DNA of 64,000 bases from Leptospiraceae bacterium (GTDB taxonomy: Bacteria; Spirochaetota; Leptospiria; Leptospirales; Leptospiraceae), in NCBI GenBank assembly GCA_024233835.1, contig JACKPC010000001.1, positions 1,240,001-1,304,000 of the forward strand, in the 5' to 3' direction. The notes beneath the pieces were generated by a model. That model was not told where the DNA came from. It was given only the letters and a program-made list of their open reading frames with translations, and did not search any database. Positions 17,030-25,376 of this stretch are shown here, piece after piece (position 1 is the first letter of the stretch; each line of letters begins with the position of its first letter). Both the position numbers and the translations under genes were made by a program.

Positions 17030-18514
17030 ATGAAATGCAAGAGTAATTGCTCTACTTTCTCTAATCCAGTTCCAAACTCAGGAGAGGATAAACCGAGAGA
17101 AGAATGCGCAATTTTTGGAATTTTTAACAGCAACGAAGCATCCAACTTTACATATCTCGGTCTTTACTCTATGCAGCACCGCGGTCAGGAGTCAAGTGGA
17201 ATCGTATCTACCGACGGAATTCATCTTTACCGTTATGCTAACATGGGACTCGTCAACTCCGTTTTTTCTCAGTCCAAACTGAAAGAACTTCCCGGAAAAG
17301 CTGCTATAGGACATAATCGATACTCAACTACTGGTGCAAGCTTTTTACGAAATGCACAGCCTATGCGAGTTGAGTCGAGACTGGGTTCTATTGCCTTTGC
17401 CCATAATGGGAACCTGGTTAATTCTTATGATGTTCGGCATAGCCTGGAACAAAAAGGTTCAATTTTTCAGACAACTATAGACTCGGAAGTATTGGTCCAT
17501 CTGATGGCTAAATCTTCTTCTAATAAGCTCTTGGTTGCTCTCGCAGAGGCCTTGAATATTATAAAGGGTGCTTATTCTCTCCTCGTTCTGACTGTGGACA
17601 GCCTGATAGCCATTCGAGATCCCAACGGGTTTCGTCCTCTGGTCATGGGAAAGAAAAAAGATGGTTCGATTGTATTTGCTTCAGAAACCTGTGCCTTTGA
17701 TATTACCGATACAAGCTATATTCGGGATGTCCTACCCGGTGAAATGATCGTTGTTGATAGATTCGGAATCAAATCTTATTTTCCATTTCCCAAAACCAGA
17801 GAAAGCCTCTGTATTTTTGAGTATATCTATTTTTCAAGACCCGATTCCTATATTTTTGGAGCTTCTGTTTATAAAATTCGTAAGAATTTAGGCCGCTACC
17901 TTGCTGAAGAACTGCCGGTAGACGCGGATGTTGTAGTTCCGGTGCCGGATTCTGCCAATATTGCTGCTCTGGGTTACTCGGAAGCTTCCGGGATTCCGTA
18001 TGGGTCTGCTTTAATTCGTTCTCACTATATAGGAAGGACGTTTATTGAACCGGATCAGAAAATTCGTGATTTTGGTGCCAAAATTAAATATAATGCAGTT
18101 CGGGAAGTTGTAAAAGACAAACGGATTATCATAGTAGATGATTCTATTATGAGAGGGACTACCAGCCGGAAGATCGTGAAAATGCTTCGAACAGCGGGCG
18201 CAAAAGAAATCCACATGCGCATTTCCTCTCCCCCCACTGTTTCTCCCTGTTACTATGGAATTGATATCCCCACTCATAAAGAACTGATTGCTGCCACTCA
18301 TACCCTTGAAGAAATACGTAAATATCTTCGGGTGGATTCCCTGGCTTATTTAAGCGTGGAAAATATGCATAAAGCAGTAGCAGAAGGAAATAAAGCGGGT
18401 TATTGTGATGCCTGTTTTACCGGTAATTATCCCATTGAATTTAATGCAGATGGTTATTCCAACCAGAAAAGCCTTTTTAAAGATTTTGAAATCGAAGAAG
18501 AGTCCCGTTCTTAA
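17030..18514 (+). CDS. purF: Amidophosphoribosyltransferase (purine synthesis, first step)
   Basis: 494 residues. It transfers the amide of glutamine to PRPP to give phosphoribosylamine. Cys26 (EECAIFGIF) would be the N-terminal nucleophile after removal of a 25-residue propeptide. The Ntn glutaminase domain has LGLYSMQHRGQESSG and HNRYSTTG. The phosphoribosyltransferase domain has VVPVPDSAN and the PRPP loop IIIVDDSIMRGTT, and then the CYYGIDIPT segment. The propeptide carries two further cysteines, which is unusual. No clear Shine-Dalgarno sequence precedes ATG. It ends inside the convergent zinc-ribbon gene by four bases. Confidence 0.95.
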   Translation: MKCKSNCSTFSNPVPNSGEDKPREECAIFGIFNSNEASNFTYLGLYSMQHRGQESSGIVSTDGIHLYRYANMGLVNSVFSQSKLKELPGKAAIGHNRYSTTGASFLRNAQPMRVESRLGSIAFAHNGNLVNSYDVRHSLEQKGSIFQTTIDSEVLVHLMAKSSSNKLLVALAEALNIIKGAYSLLVLTVDSLIAIRDPNGFRPLVMGKKKDGSIVFASETCAFDITDTSYIRDVLPGEMIVVDRFGIKSYFPFPKTRESLCIFEYIYFSRPDSYIFGASVYKIRKNLGRYLAEELPVDADVVVPVPDSANIAALGYSEASGIPYGSALIRSHYIGRTFIEPDQKIRDFGAKIKYNAVREVVKDKRIIIVDDSIMRGTTSRKIVKMLRTAGAKEIHMRISSPPTVSPCYYGIDIPTHKELIAATHTLEEIRKYLRVDSLAYLSVENMHKAVAEGNKAGYCDACFTGNYPIEFNADGYSNQKSLFKDFEIEEESRS

Positions 18515-19314
18515 GGGACTTTCCTTACGACTTTTTCTACAATAGGTACGTACTGGTTGCCTTCCACAGAAATTTTATTTATATCCAGAGCATGAGCTAT
18601 TTTTCCAACAATCTTATTTGAGAACTCTTTTTTCTTATAAGGAATTAATTGCATGGAAGGTTCCGGAAGTTCCTGGAGGTTCTTTTCCTCTACTTTCTTT
18701 TCTGATACCGGTTCAGGTTCTTTTTCAAAACTATTTTCTTTGTCAGTTTGAAGTGCTTCGACTTCAGAAGCATTTTTATCCATAATATTATAATCATCTT
18801 CTGAGCCGGAAAGGAAAAAGGAAGAATTTTCAGTATGATTTTCTTTTTCTCGAATAGGTTCAAAATTCTCTGGTTCAGGTTCGAAATCTTCTTCAAGAGA
18901 TACAGGATTATCAATTGGATTTTCGAAATCGTCCCTGTCTTTAGCTGTTATATTTAGATCCGGTTCAAACTCCGGGATCTCATGATATAAATCAGGTTCC
19001 AATTCTTCAACATCTGACTCTAGTGGAAGAGGATTTCTGGAAATTTCCTGCTTTTTCTCTTCAAAAGGGTCCCCCATTTCGGCAAGAGGATCCAGGGAAT
19101 CTCTTTCTTCTTCAGGTTGCATGAGATCCATTGCTTCCTGTTGCTCCAGATCTTCCTCGTCTCTGGTTTCAAATTTTACTTCCGAGATATGTTTACAGTA
19201 AAAGCATGCAACTTTAAAAATTCCGTGTTTGGGAATATCCTGAGGTAGTCTTGATTTCCTACCACAGCTCGGACAAACGTATTCAGAACCTGGAGATGAA
19301 ATTATAGGATTCAT
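18511..19314 (-). CDS. Acidic protein with N-terminal zinc ribbon
   Basis: 267 residues. Cys14, Cys17, Cys37 and Cys40 form a CPSC...CFYC zinc ribbon like those of the MJ0042/DUF type. A long Glu/Asp/Pro-rich low-complexity stretch (about 50-215) and a basic C-terminal segment follow. There is no membrane segment. Zinc ribbons of this type bind nucleic acid or protein, but no function can be assigned. Its stop codon overlaps that of purF in a TTAA. Confidence 0.6.
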   Translation of the reverse strand: MNPIISSPGSEYVCPSCGRKSRLPQDIPKHGIFKVACFYCKHISEVKFETRDEEDLEQQEAMDLMQPEEERDSLDPLAEMGDPFEEKKQEISRNPLPLESDVEELEPDLYHEIPEFEPDLNITAKDRDDFENPIDNPVSLEEDFEPEPENFEPIREKENHTENSSFFLSGSEDDYNIMDKNASEVEALQTDKENSFEKEPEPVSEKKVEEKNLQELPEPSMQLIPYKKKEFSNKIVGKIAHALDINKISVEGNQYVPIVEKVVRKVP

Positions 19315-19391
19315 ATCTTTTTAGTATATCGGACAGCTAAAAAAACTATTGTAGCAAAAATAATTTTAGATGTCCGATAAAAAGGATTGTT

Positions 19392-19829
19392 TTAGTGTAT
19401 AAAATATTTTCGATTAATGATTCGCTTTTCCAGATCCAGCATACGAAGCTCCCTGGAAAGGTTATCCAGAAATCTTTTTTCCCGGTGAGTTATTTTTACA
19501 TTGGAATTTGCAAAACTACAGGCATCATCATAAAACATACTGGCATATTCCGGATTATCCTGCACAAAGGAAGAAATTTCTTTCAGAGGCAGGGGTCTGT
19601 AATAGTATTGTTGAAGTTCTTCTTTAATACGTTTTTTTTGCTCAGTAAAATCTTCAAATAAGCCATCTTCTTCAAATAACTCATCCAACATTTCTTCCAA
19701 AAACTTTCTACCTGCGTATCTATAGACTCCTTCAATACTCGAAGAGTGTCTCCAGAGGCTTACGAGGTATTTTCCTATATCAATTTTTTTTGAGAGGTTT
19801 GGCCTTTCTAATTCTATTTGTGTCATCAT
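19392..19829 (-). CDS. Small helical hypothetical protein
   Basis: 145 residues, highly charged and helical, no signal or membrane segment. Tandem ATG codons start it (19829 and 19826). It has a Glu/Asp-rich middle and ends with a helix HREKRFLDNLSRELRML. I do not recognise a family. It is on the same strand as the zinc-ribbon gene, 77 bases upstream of it. Confidence 0.55.
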   Translation of the reverse strand: MMTQIELERPNLSKKIDIGKYLVSLWRHSSSIEGVYRYAGRKFLEEMLDELFEEDGLFEDFTEQKKRIKEELQQYYYRPLPLKEISSFVQDNPEYASMFYDDACSFANSNVKITHREKRFLDNLSRELRMLDLEKRIINRKYFIH

Positions 19830-20258
19830 ACCCTTACCCGAAAAGGCTTACTACTTAGACATTTTAGCTTTTATTTTTAGACATATCAATAAGAAAAAAG
19901 ATTTTTTTTTATGATTTAAAGAATGCCGCCGGATTTGTTTTTTCTGATTCCGAACCGAACTCAAACTTCAATTCCGTATCTAATTGTTTCAAATAGCCTA
20001 ATATCTCAACAGCTCGTTTCAGGTTATCTGAAGCTATATATGTCTCGGCGAGATTAATTAGATTTTTTATATGATACGGTTCTCGTATTTTAAATACATC
20101 ACCTATTTTAAATATACGAAGACTATAATATATTATTATGTCTTAAAAAAATGGAGCCCTCTAAAACTTCCTATTCTTCCTGTTTTTTTCTGATACCGGA
20201 AAAAAGAAGTTAGAGAAATAACCTTGACGAAAGACTTCAAAACCCGTCTACCGTAATT
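19830..20258. other. Gene-poor stretch with a startless reading frame
   Basis: Between the small helical gene and the cNMP-kinase there is no complete gene. The stretch holds the startless minus-strand frame listed separately (19909-20142) and an A/T-rich part before the kinase. No promoter was identified with confidence. Confidence 0.5.
19909..20142 (-). pseudogene. Possible remnant of a TPR-like gene (no start codon)
   Basis: An open minus-strand frame of 77 codons ends at TAA 19909-19911. It has no ATG, GTG or TTG before the upstream in-frame TAA (20143-20145). The translation looks protein-like, with the helical segment INLAETYIASDNLKRAVEIL, which resembles a TPR repeat helix pair. It may be the 3' end of a deleted gene, or a gene using an uncommon start. 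Confidence 0.35.
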
Positions 20259-21572
20259 ATGTCTGACTCGAAAAAGGAACTGCATTTTTTAAAAAATCTT
20301 TCTTTATTTTCGGAGCTTGAAGAGTCCGATTTAAACAAGCTTCTGGAAATGTGTCCTGAGTGTTTGATAAAGAAAGATGAAATCTTATTTTCAGAAGGGA
20401 GTGAGGGAGATTCGGCATTTATAATCAAGCGGGGTGAAATAGAAATTTTTAAAGCTTCCGCCGGAGATGAAATTATTCTTGCCAGACGGAAAACCGGAGA
20501 GGTTATCGGAGAAATGTCGCTATTTGATAAAGCTCCGAGGATGGCCGGTGCCAGAGCACTCGTTAATTCAGTGGTAATCCAGATTCAATCGGAACCTTTT
20601 TTCGAACTTTTACAAAAAAGCTCTACAGCCTGGAAGGGACTTTTGCTGACCCTTTTATCAAGATGGAGAGATACGGAAAATATATTAAAAGAAAGAGAAA
20701 AACAAATTTTTATTCAAGCGGAAGAGTTGAGAGAGAAAAATAATCATCTTCATGAGAAAAACCTTGAATTACAAAAAACGCTTTCTGATTTAAAAGAGGC
20801 TCAAGACAAACTTGTAGAATCTGAAAAAATGGCTTCTCTGGGTGCACTTGTCGCAAGTGTTGCTCATGAGATCAATACTCCTATTGGAATAGGTTATACT
20901 GCTTCAACCGGACTAAAAGAAAAAACAAAACAATTTGCAGAAACTTATGAATCAGGTAATATGTCGCGAAAAGATTTTGAAAAGTATCTTGAATCGATAT
21001 ATGAGATTTCTTCTATAATTGCAGAAAATTTACATAGAACTGCTGAATTGGTTCAAAGTTTTAAACAGGTTTCTATAGATAGAACTTCGGAGAAAAAACG
21101 TGTTTTTTCTTTAGATGAATATCTTGAAGATATTACTCGAAGTATAAAACCTTTTTTTAAGGGAAAGGATATCAGGTTTATTTATGAATTGGAAAAAAAG
21201 CTCTATATAAATAGTTACCCCGGCGTTTTTGCGCAAGTATTCACTAATCTGATAACCAACTCTATTAATCATGGATTTAAAGAAAGAGATCAGGGTATAA
21301 TTTGGATTAAAATAAAAAGAGATAATTCGAATATTCTCATAAACTATGAAGATGATGGAAGGGGAATAAGTGTTGAAAATTGTAAAAAAATTTTTGAACC
21401 CTTCTATACCACAGATAAGGTAATGGGGACAGGGCTCGGTCTTTACATTATTTATAACCTTGTGAAACAGAAATTAAAAGGGGAAATATATTGTGAAAGT
21501 CTGAGTGGAAAAGGGCTTGCCTTTGTAATACGAATTCCTTTAATGGAAGAAGGGAAAGAGAGCGATGAGTGA
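20259..21572 (+). CDS. Histidine kinase with N-terminal cyclic-nucleotide-binding domain
   Basis: 437 residues, soluble. The cNMP-binding domain spans about 10-125 (with FSEGSEGDSAFIIKRGEIEIF and GEMSLFDKAPRMAGARA; the R in the PRMA cassette supports nucleotide binding). A coiled coil runs 140-190. The DHp domain has the phospho-accepting His203 in VAHEINTPIG, followed by an ATPase domain with the N box NLITNSINHGF, DDGRGIS and GTGLGLYI. It should link cAMP/cGMP level to phosphorylation. It overlaps the next kinase gene by eight bases, so both are made together. Confidence 0.88.
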   Translation: MSDSKKELHFLKNLSLFSELEESDLNKLLEMCPECLIKKDEILFSEGSEGDSAFIIKRGEIEIFKASAGDEIILARRKTGEVIGEMSLFDKAPRMAGARALVNSVVIQIQSEPFFELLQKSSTAWKGLLLTLLSRWRDTENILKEREKQIFIQAEELREKNNHLHEKNLELQKTLSDLKEAQDKLVESEKMASLGALVASVAHEINTPIGIGYTASTGLKEKTKQFAETYESGNMSRKDFEKYLESIYEISSIIAENLHRTAELVQSFKQVSIDRTSEKKRVFSLDEYLEDITRSIKPFFKGKDIRFIYELEKKLYINSYPGVFAQVFTNLITNSINHGFKERDQGIIWIKIKRDNSNILINYEDDGRGISVENCKKIFEPFYTTDKVMGTGLGLYIIYNLVKQKLKGEIYCESLSGKGLAFVIRIPLMEEGKESDE

Positions 21573-23151
21573 ACCCTTATTTAAAAAAAATCAAGCCAAA
21601 AATGAAATGTCTGACTCTCTTCTTTTTACTGAAGAAGAAATTCCGTCGAAAAGAAAGAAACAGGAAGAATGGAAAATTCTCATTGTTGATGATGAGAAGG
21701 ACCTTCATAAGGTTACAGAATATGCTTTAGAAGGTTTTGAAGTGTATGATAGAAATCTTATATTTTTACATGCTTACTCAAAAGAAGAAGCTCTGCATAT
21801 ATTAGAATTGGAGGACGACATTGCTGTTATTCTTCTCGATGTGGTTATGCAAAGCAAGCAGGATGGATTGGAATTAGTCCAAGTTATACGTGAGTCATTA
21901 AAAAATTATAGGGTTCGGATTTTGTTAAGAACCGGACAACCGGGCTTTGCCCCCGAGAAAAATGTAGTTCATAATTATGACATCGATGGTTATGAATTAA
22001 AATCAGAGTTAAGTAGTACCAGGCTTTATAGTGCTGTTTTAACCGCGATACGAAGTTATCAGAGAATTAAGGACTTAGAAAAAGCAAAGGAGAATCTTGA
22101 AGAGAGAATTGTAGAACGAACAAAGGAACTACAGGAAGCAAAAGAACGAGCAGAAAAAGCAAACCAATTAAAAGATAAGTTTATCTCCCTCATCTCACAT
22201 GATTTACGCTCTCCATTAGCCAGTATCTATAGTCTCATAAATATGATAATTGATGAATATGAGGATATTGATGAAGAGGAGCTTAAGGTTTTTTTAGTAA
22301 ACATTAGCAAGAATATATCTAACTCAATTCGAATGATAAACCAACTTTTAGATCTGAATCGATTGAAATCCGGTAAAATAAAACTATATTATGAAAAAGT
22401 AAACCTTTATGAAATCGTGGAGCAAAATTTCGATTCTTTCCGGAGGCTGGCTCAAGAAAAAAAACTGATACTTATAAATAATCTTGCTCGCATTACTCTT
22501 GTATTTGGAGACTTTCAACTTCTGAGTGAAGTTGTAAATAATTTACTTTCCAATGCCATTAAATTTTCTGAAGCAAATGGTATTATTTCCATATCCTCTC
22601 AAAATAAAGGAATTTATAAACGCCTTATATTTCAAGATTCCGGTATGGGCATCAGCAAAGAATTAATACCAAATCTTTTTAGAACAGATATCAAAACAAC
22701 AACTTTTGGAACTATGCAGGAAAAAGGTAGCGGTCTGGGCTTGCCCCTTTGTCATGATATTCTTTTAGCCCATAACGGCAAGATAAGCCTTGAATCGGAA
22801 CCGGGTTCCGGAACTACATTTTATGTAGAACTTCTGAATTCCGAAATATCTTGTCTTTTGATTTGCGAGGATAAACTTAAGAGACAAAATTTAAAAAAGC
22901 AATTAATCGAGAAGGGTTTTTTTGTTATAGAATCCGAAGAAATAGAATGGGCAGAAAAAATGTTCTATTCGATTGAGCCCGATTTTATTCTCCTTAATGA
23001 ACTAATTCTGGATACGAAGTTCTCGGAACTACTTCATTTAAATACGTATGAGAAATTTGAATTATCAGAACAAAAGGAAAATATTTTTCTCTTTTTTAAA
23101 AATTCAGAAAATAATAAAAAACTTATTGATAGAATAATATCTTTTATTTAG
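21565..23151 (+). CDS. Hybrid protein: receiver domain, histidine kinase and degenerate C-terminal receiver
   Basis: 528 residues. The N-terminal receiver (about 36-165) has the acid pair Asp42/Asp43 and acceptor Asp92 (ILLDVVM); the usual Lys-Pro is replaced by LKSE. After a coiled coil the DHp domain has His212 (LISHDLRSPLAS), followed by an ATPase domain with SNAIKFSE, DSGMGIS and GSGLGLPL. The last ~100 residues look like a receiver fold without the acidic pocket (pseudo-receiver). Order and overlap with the cNMP-kinase suggest that kinase feeds the receiver here. No DNA-binding output is adjacent. Confidence 0.87.
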   Translation: MSEPLFKKNQAKNEMSDSLLFTEEEIPSKRKKQEEWKILIVDDEKDLHKVTEYALEGFEVYDRNLIFLHAYSKEEALHILELEDDIAVILLDVVMQSKQDGLELVQVIRESLKNYRVRILLRTGQPGFAPEKNVVHNYDIDGYELKSELSSTRLYSAVLTAIRSYQRIKDLEKAKENLEERIVERTKELQEAKERAEKANQLKDKFISLISHDLRSPLASIYSLINMIIDEYEDIDEEELKVFLVNISKNISNSIRMINQLLDLNRLKSGKIKLYYEKVNLYEIVEQNFDSFRRLAQEKKLILINNLARITLVFGDFQLLSEVVNNLLSNAIKFSEANGIISISSQNKGIYKRLIFQDSGMGISKELIPNLFRTDIKTTTFGTMQEKGSGLGLPLCHDILLAHNGKISLESEPGSGTTFYVELLNSEISCLLICEDKLKRQNLKKQLIEKGFFVIESEEIEWAEKMFYSIEPDFILLNELILDTKFSELLHLNTYEKFELSEQKENIFLFFKNSENNKKLIDRIISFI

Positions 23152-23174
23152 ATATTATTCCTTAGGAGATTCAA

Positions 23175-24452
23175 ATGCGTTTTCGAATTATTTTTATTAC
23201 TATTATATTTTCCTTTTTTACTCAATTTCTGGATGCGAAAGATAGTCGCTATGTTAACCGGGAGTATGTACTAAAAGGATTTGCATACTCCTCGAATGAG
23301 GATACAATCGATAGGGTGTATCCCGGAGATAAAATTGAAGTATTGTACATAGAGGAAAACTTCGCACCTACAAATAAGCAGGAACAATATTGGGCCAAGG
23401 TAAAACTATCTAATGGAAAAGAAGGTTTTATTCCCGAAGCTTTTTTACAAAATAAAAAGCCTAAAATTAAGGGAATGATACATAGGGCTCTATTTCGTGC
23501 TCCCGAGTATTTTGTTACTGTTTCTGTTTTAAATGCACGTTCTAAACCTTCTTTGAATGGAGCTATATTATTTGCTCTGAACAGGGGAGATGTTGTTCAG
23601 GTTCTACAATTTTCCGAGAAGGATGAATTAATCGGAGGAATTTCCGCCAAATGGGCCTACGTGCAAAAAGGAACCGATAAAGCCTGGGTATTTTCCGGTT
23701 ATCTCTCTTTAAAAAAGGAAGAAACTGTTGAGGAAAAAAAAGATACAGACTATAATCCTAAAGAAGGTGAGACCAAGTATATTCGATTGAGTGAATTGGA
23801 TTTATACGAGTTTCCCACTACTTTCAGTGATAAAAAAGGAAAGCTCAAAGAGAATACGGCTGTTAAGATTGAGAAAATAAATCATCGTAAAGAAACTCTG
23901 GAAGGAATACAGTCCTACTGGGTTAAAGTTAGAGCCGAGAAAGGAGGGCAGGATGGCTGGGTTTTTGCCGGGTATTTAAAGAATAAAACCGAAGAGAAAA
24001 AACCGGAACCCACAAAAGAAGAGAAGGAAGAGAAAGAGGAAAAAAAAACCACCTTTTCACTGCCTCTTAAAAAGGGAGATTTCAATATTTCCAGTTCTTA
24101 CGGACCAAGAAAAATTTTTGGAAAGAATGGTTTTCATAATGGTCTGGACATGTATGCTTTTGCAAGGGTAGGAACCCCTATTTATGCTGCCGGAAATGGA
24201 AAGGTCATTGTAAGCAAACGCTGGGGGAATTATGGAAACTTCATAGCAATTCAACATGAGAACGGTCTTGTTACTTATTATGCCCACCAGAGTGTTCTTA
24301 TTAAAAAAGAAGGAGAAAAGGTAAAACAGGGAGAGTTAATCGGGAAGGTTGGGAATACCGGGAAATCTACAGGGCCACATTTACATTTTGAAGTCAGAGA
24401 TGGACTGGGGAAAAAGCACTTTAACCCGGTGAATTACTTACCCGGTTTTTAA
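23175..24452 (+). CDS. Secreted M23 peptidase with SH3 repeats
   Basis: 425 residues, signal peptide 1-21. Three SH3b-like modules (about 30-95, 115-180 and 205-275; see WAKVKLSNGKEGFIPEAFL, WAYVQKGTDKAWVFSGYL, WVKVRAEKGGQDGWVFAGYL) are followed by a Lys/Glu linker. The C-terminal lysostaphin/LytM-type zinc peptidase domain has HNGLDM and HLHFEV motifs plus YYAHQS, so all metal and catalytic residues are present. It probably cuts peptidoglycan cross-links in the periplasm. A terminator-like hairpin with T6 follows. Confidence 0.9.
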   Translation: MRFRIIFITIIFSFFTQFLDAKDSRYVNREYVLKGFAYSSNEDTIDRVYPGDKIEVLYIEENFAPTNKQEQYWAKVKLSNGKEGFIPEAFLQNKKPKIKGMIHRALFRAPEYFVTVSVLNARSKPSLNGAILFALNRGDVVQVLQFSEKDELIGGISAKWAYVQKGTDKAWVFSGYLSLKKEETVEEKKDTDYNPKEGETKYIRLSELDLYEFPTTFSDKKGKLKENTAVKIEKINHRKETLEGIQSYWVKVRAEKGGQDGWVFAGYLKNKTEEKKPEPTKEEKEEKEEKKTTFSLPLKKGDFNISSSYGPRKIFGKNGFHNGLDMYAFARVGTPIYAAGNGKVIVSKRWGNYGNFIAIQHENGLVTYYAHQSVLIKKEGEKVKQGELIGKVGNTGKSTGPHLHFEVRDGLGKKHFNPVNYLPGF

Positions 24453-24476
24453 ATAAAGAAATTATAAACGAACAAA

Positions 24477-24531
24477 GCTTGCTGGCCGATAGCTGAGTAG
24501 TTACAGCATATCCAAAGCAAGCAACTTTTTT
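24477..24531 (+). terminator. Rho-independent terminator after the M23 gene
   Basis: GCTTGCT (24477-24483) pairs with AGCAAGC (24516-24522), with a smaller inner GCTG/CAGC stem, and CTTTTTT follows. The loop is long for a terminator, so confidence is moderate. The inner part belongs to a GCTGGCCG repeat also seen at 30298. Confidence 0.45.
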
Positions 24532-24616
24532 AATAGCAAAGAAATGAATTACTTAGCTATGTCTGTTATCTAAATGTAGAGACTGGTAATCTAAAAAAAG
24601 CATACTTCCTATAATT

Positions 24617-25360
24617 CTATTCCACATTTACCGTATAAGTCTTGGTATTTCCATCATCTGAGTAAACTGTATATAAAACAGGTTTTGTAAAATCGTTTAC
24701 CGTGATTCCATTTTGTTGTAAAATACCGTTAACCATAATTTTTACACCACTTATGCTATAGTGTGCAATCAACCTGGTTTTATCTGTACCGCCTGGCACG
24801 GTAAGTGTGATATTTGTAAAATTAATGCTTCCGATTGCAGCAGGAGAAGTAAATAAAAAAGTTATTATATTCTTAGGTCGAGGTAAAAAACCATTAATCG
24901 GGATTTGCTCTCCCTTAGAATTGCTTATGGAGGTAATGAGTAAGTCGACATTCGAGAGAGTATCATCAATTGTAATATTCCCGAAACTATCAAGGTTTAT
25001 CGTAACTTTTCCATATTCGTTTCCCTCAGACGATATACTCACATCCGTGCTACCTTCGCATACAGTCAGAGAAAATTCACCACTATTATCGGTTTCCGTA
25101 CGCGGCTTGTTCATACGTATAGACAGGGCAATTCCCGTACTTGAGGTAATTGTAACTTTTGCATTACTTAATCCATTACCGTTTCTATCCCTGATTTTAC
25201 CCTTAAGTTGATACGTTTCCCCCTGGCAGCGATTTGTGTTTTCGAGAATTTGCGTAAGAAAAAGAATCCTCGAAAAGGTTTTATCCTGTTTCGGATGATG
25301 TAATATATTACAACTATATAATATACTAAATATGATAAAAAGAATAAATTTTAATTTCAA
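24617..25360 (-). CDS. Lipoprotein with carboxypeptidase-regulatory-like and DUF5018-like domains
   Basis: 247 residues. The signal peptide ends in a loose lipobox ILYSC with Cys17 as lipid site. Residues ~45-135 form a beta-sandwich of the carboxypeptidase-regulatory type (YQLKGKIRDRNGNGLSNAKV...SGEFSLTVCEG). The C-terminal part ends with PVLYTVYSDDGNTKTYTVNV, the hallmark of DUF5018-type domains. Its N-terminal module is clearly related to that of the next upstream gene (25377-27665), so the two are probably paralogous surface lipoproteins of one operon. Confidence 0.8.
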   Translation of the reverse strand: MKLKFILFIIFSILYSCNILHHPKQDKTFSRILFLTQILENTNRCQGETYQLKGKIRDRNGNGLSNAKVTITSSTGIALSIRMNKPRTETDNSGEFSLTVCEGSTDVSISSEGNEYGKVTINLDSFGNITIDDTLSNVDLLITSISNSKGEQIPINGFLPRPKNIITFLFTSPAAIGSINFTNITLTVPGGTDKTRLIAHYSISGVKIMVNGILQQNGITVNDFTKPVLYTVYSDDGNTKTYTVNVE

Positions 25361-25376
25361 TTATGCCTCCGGGGCC

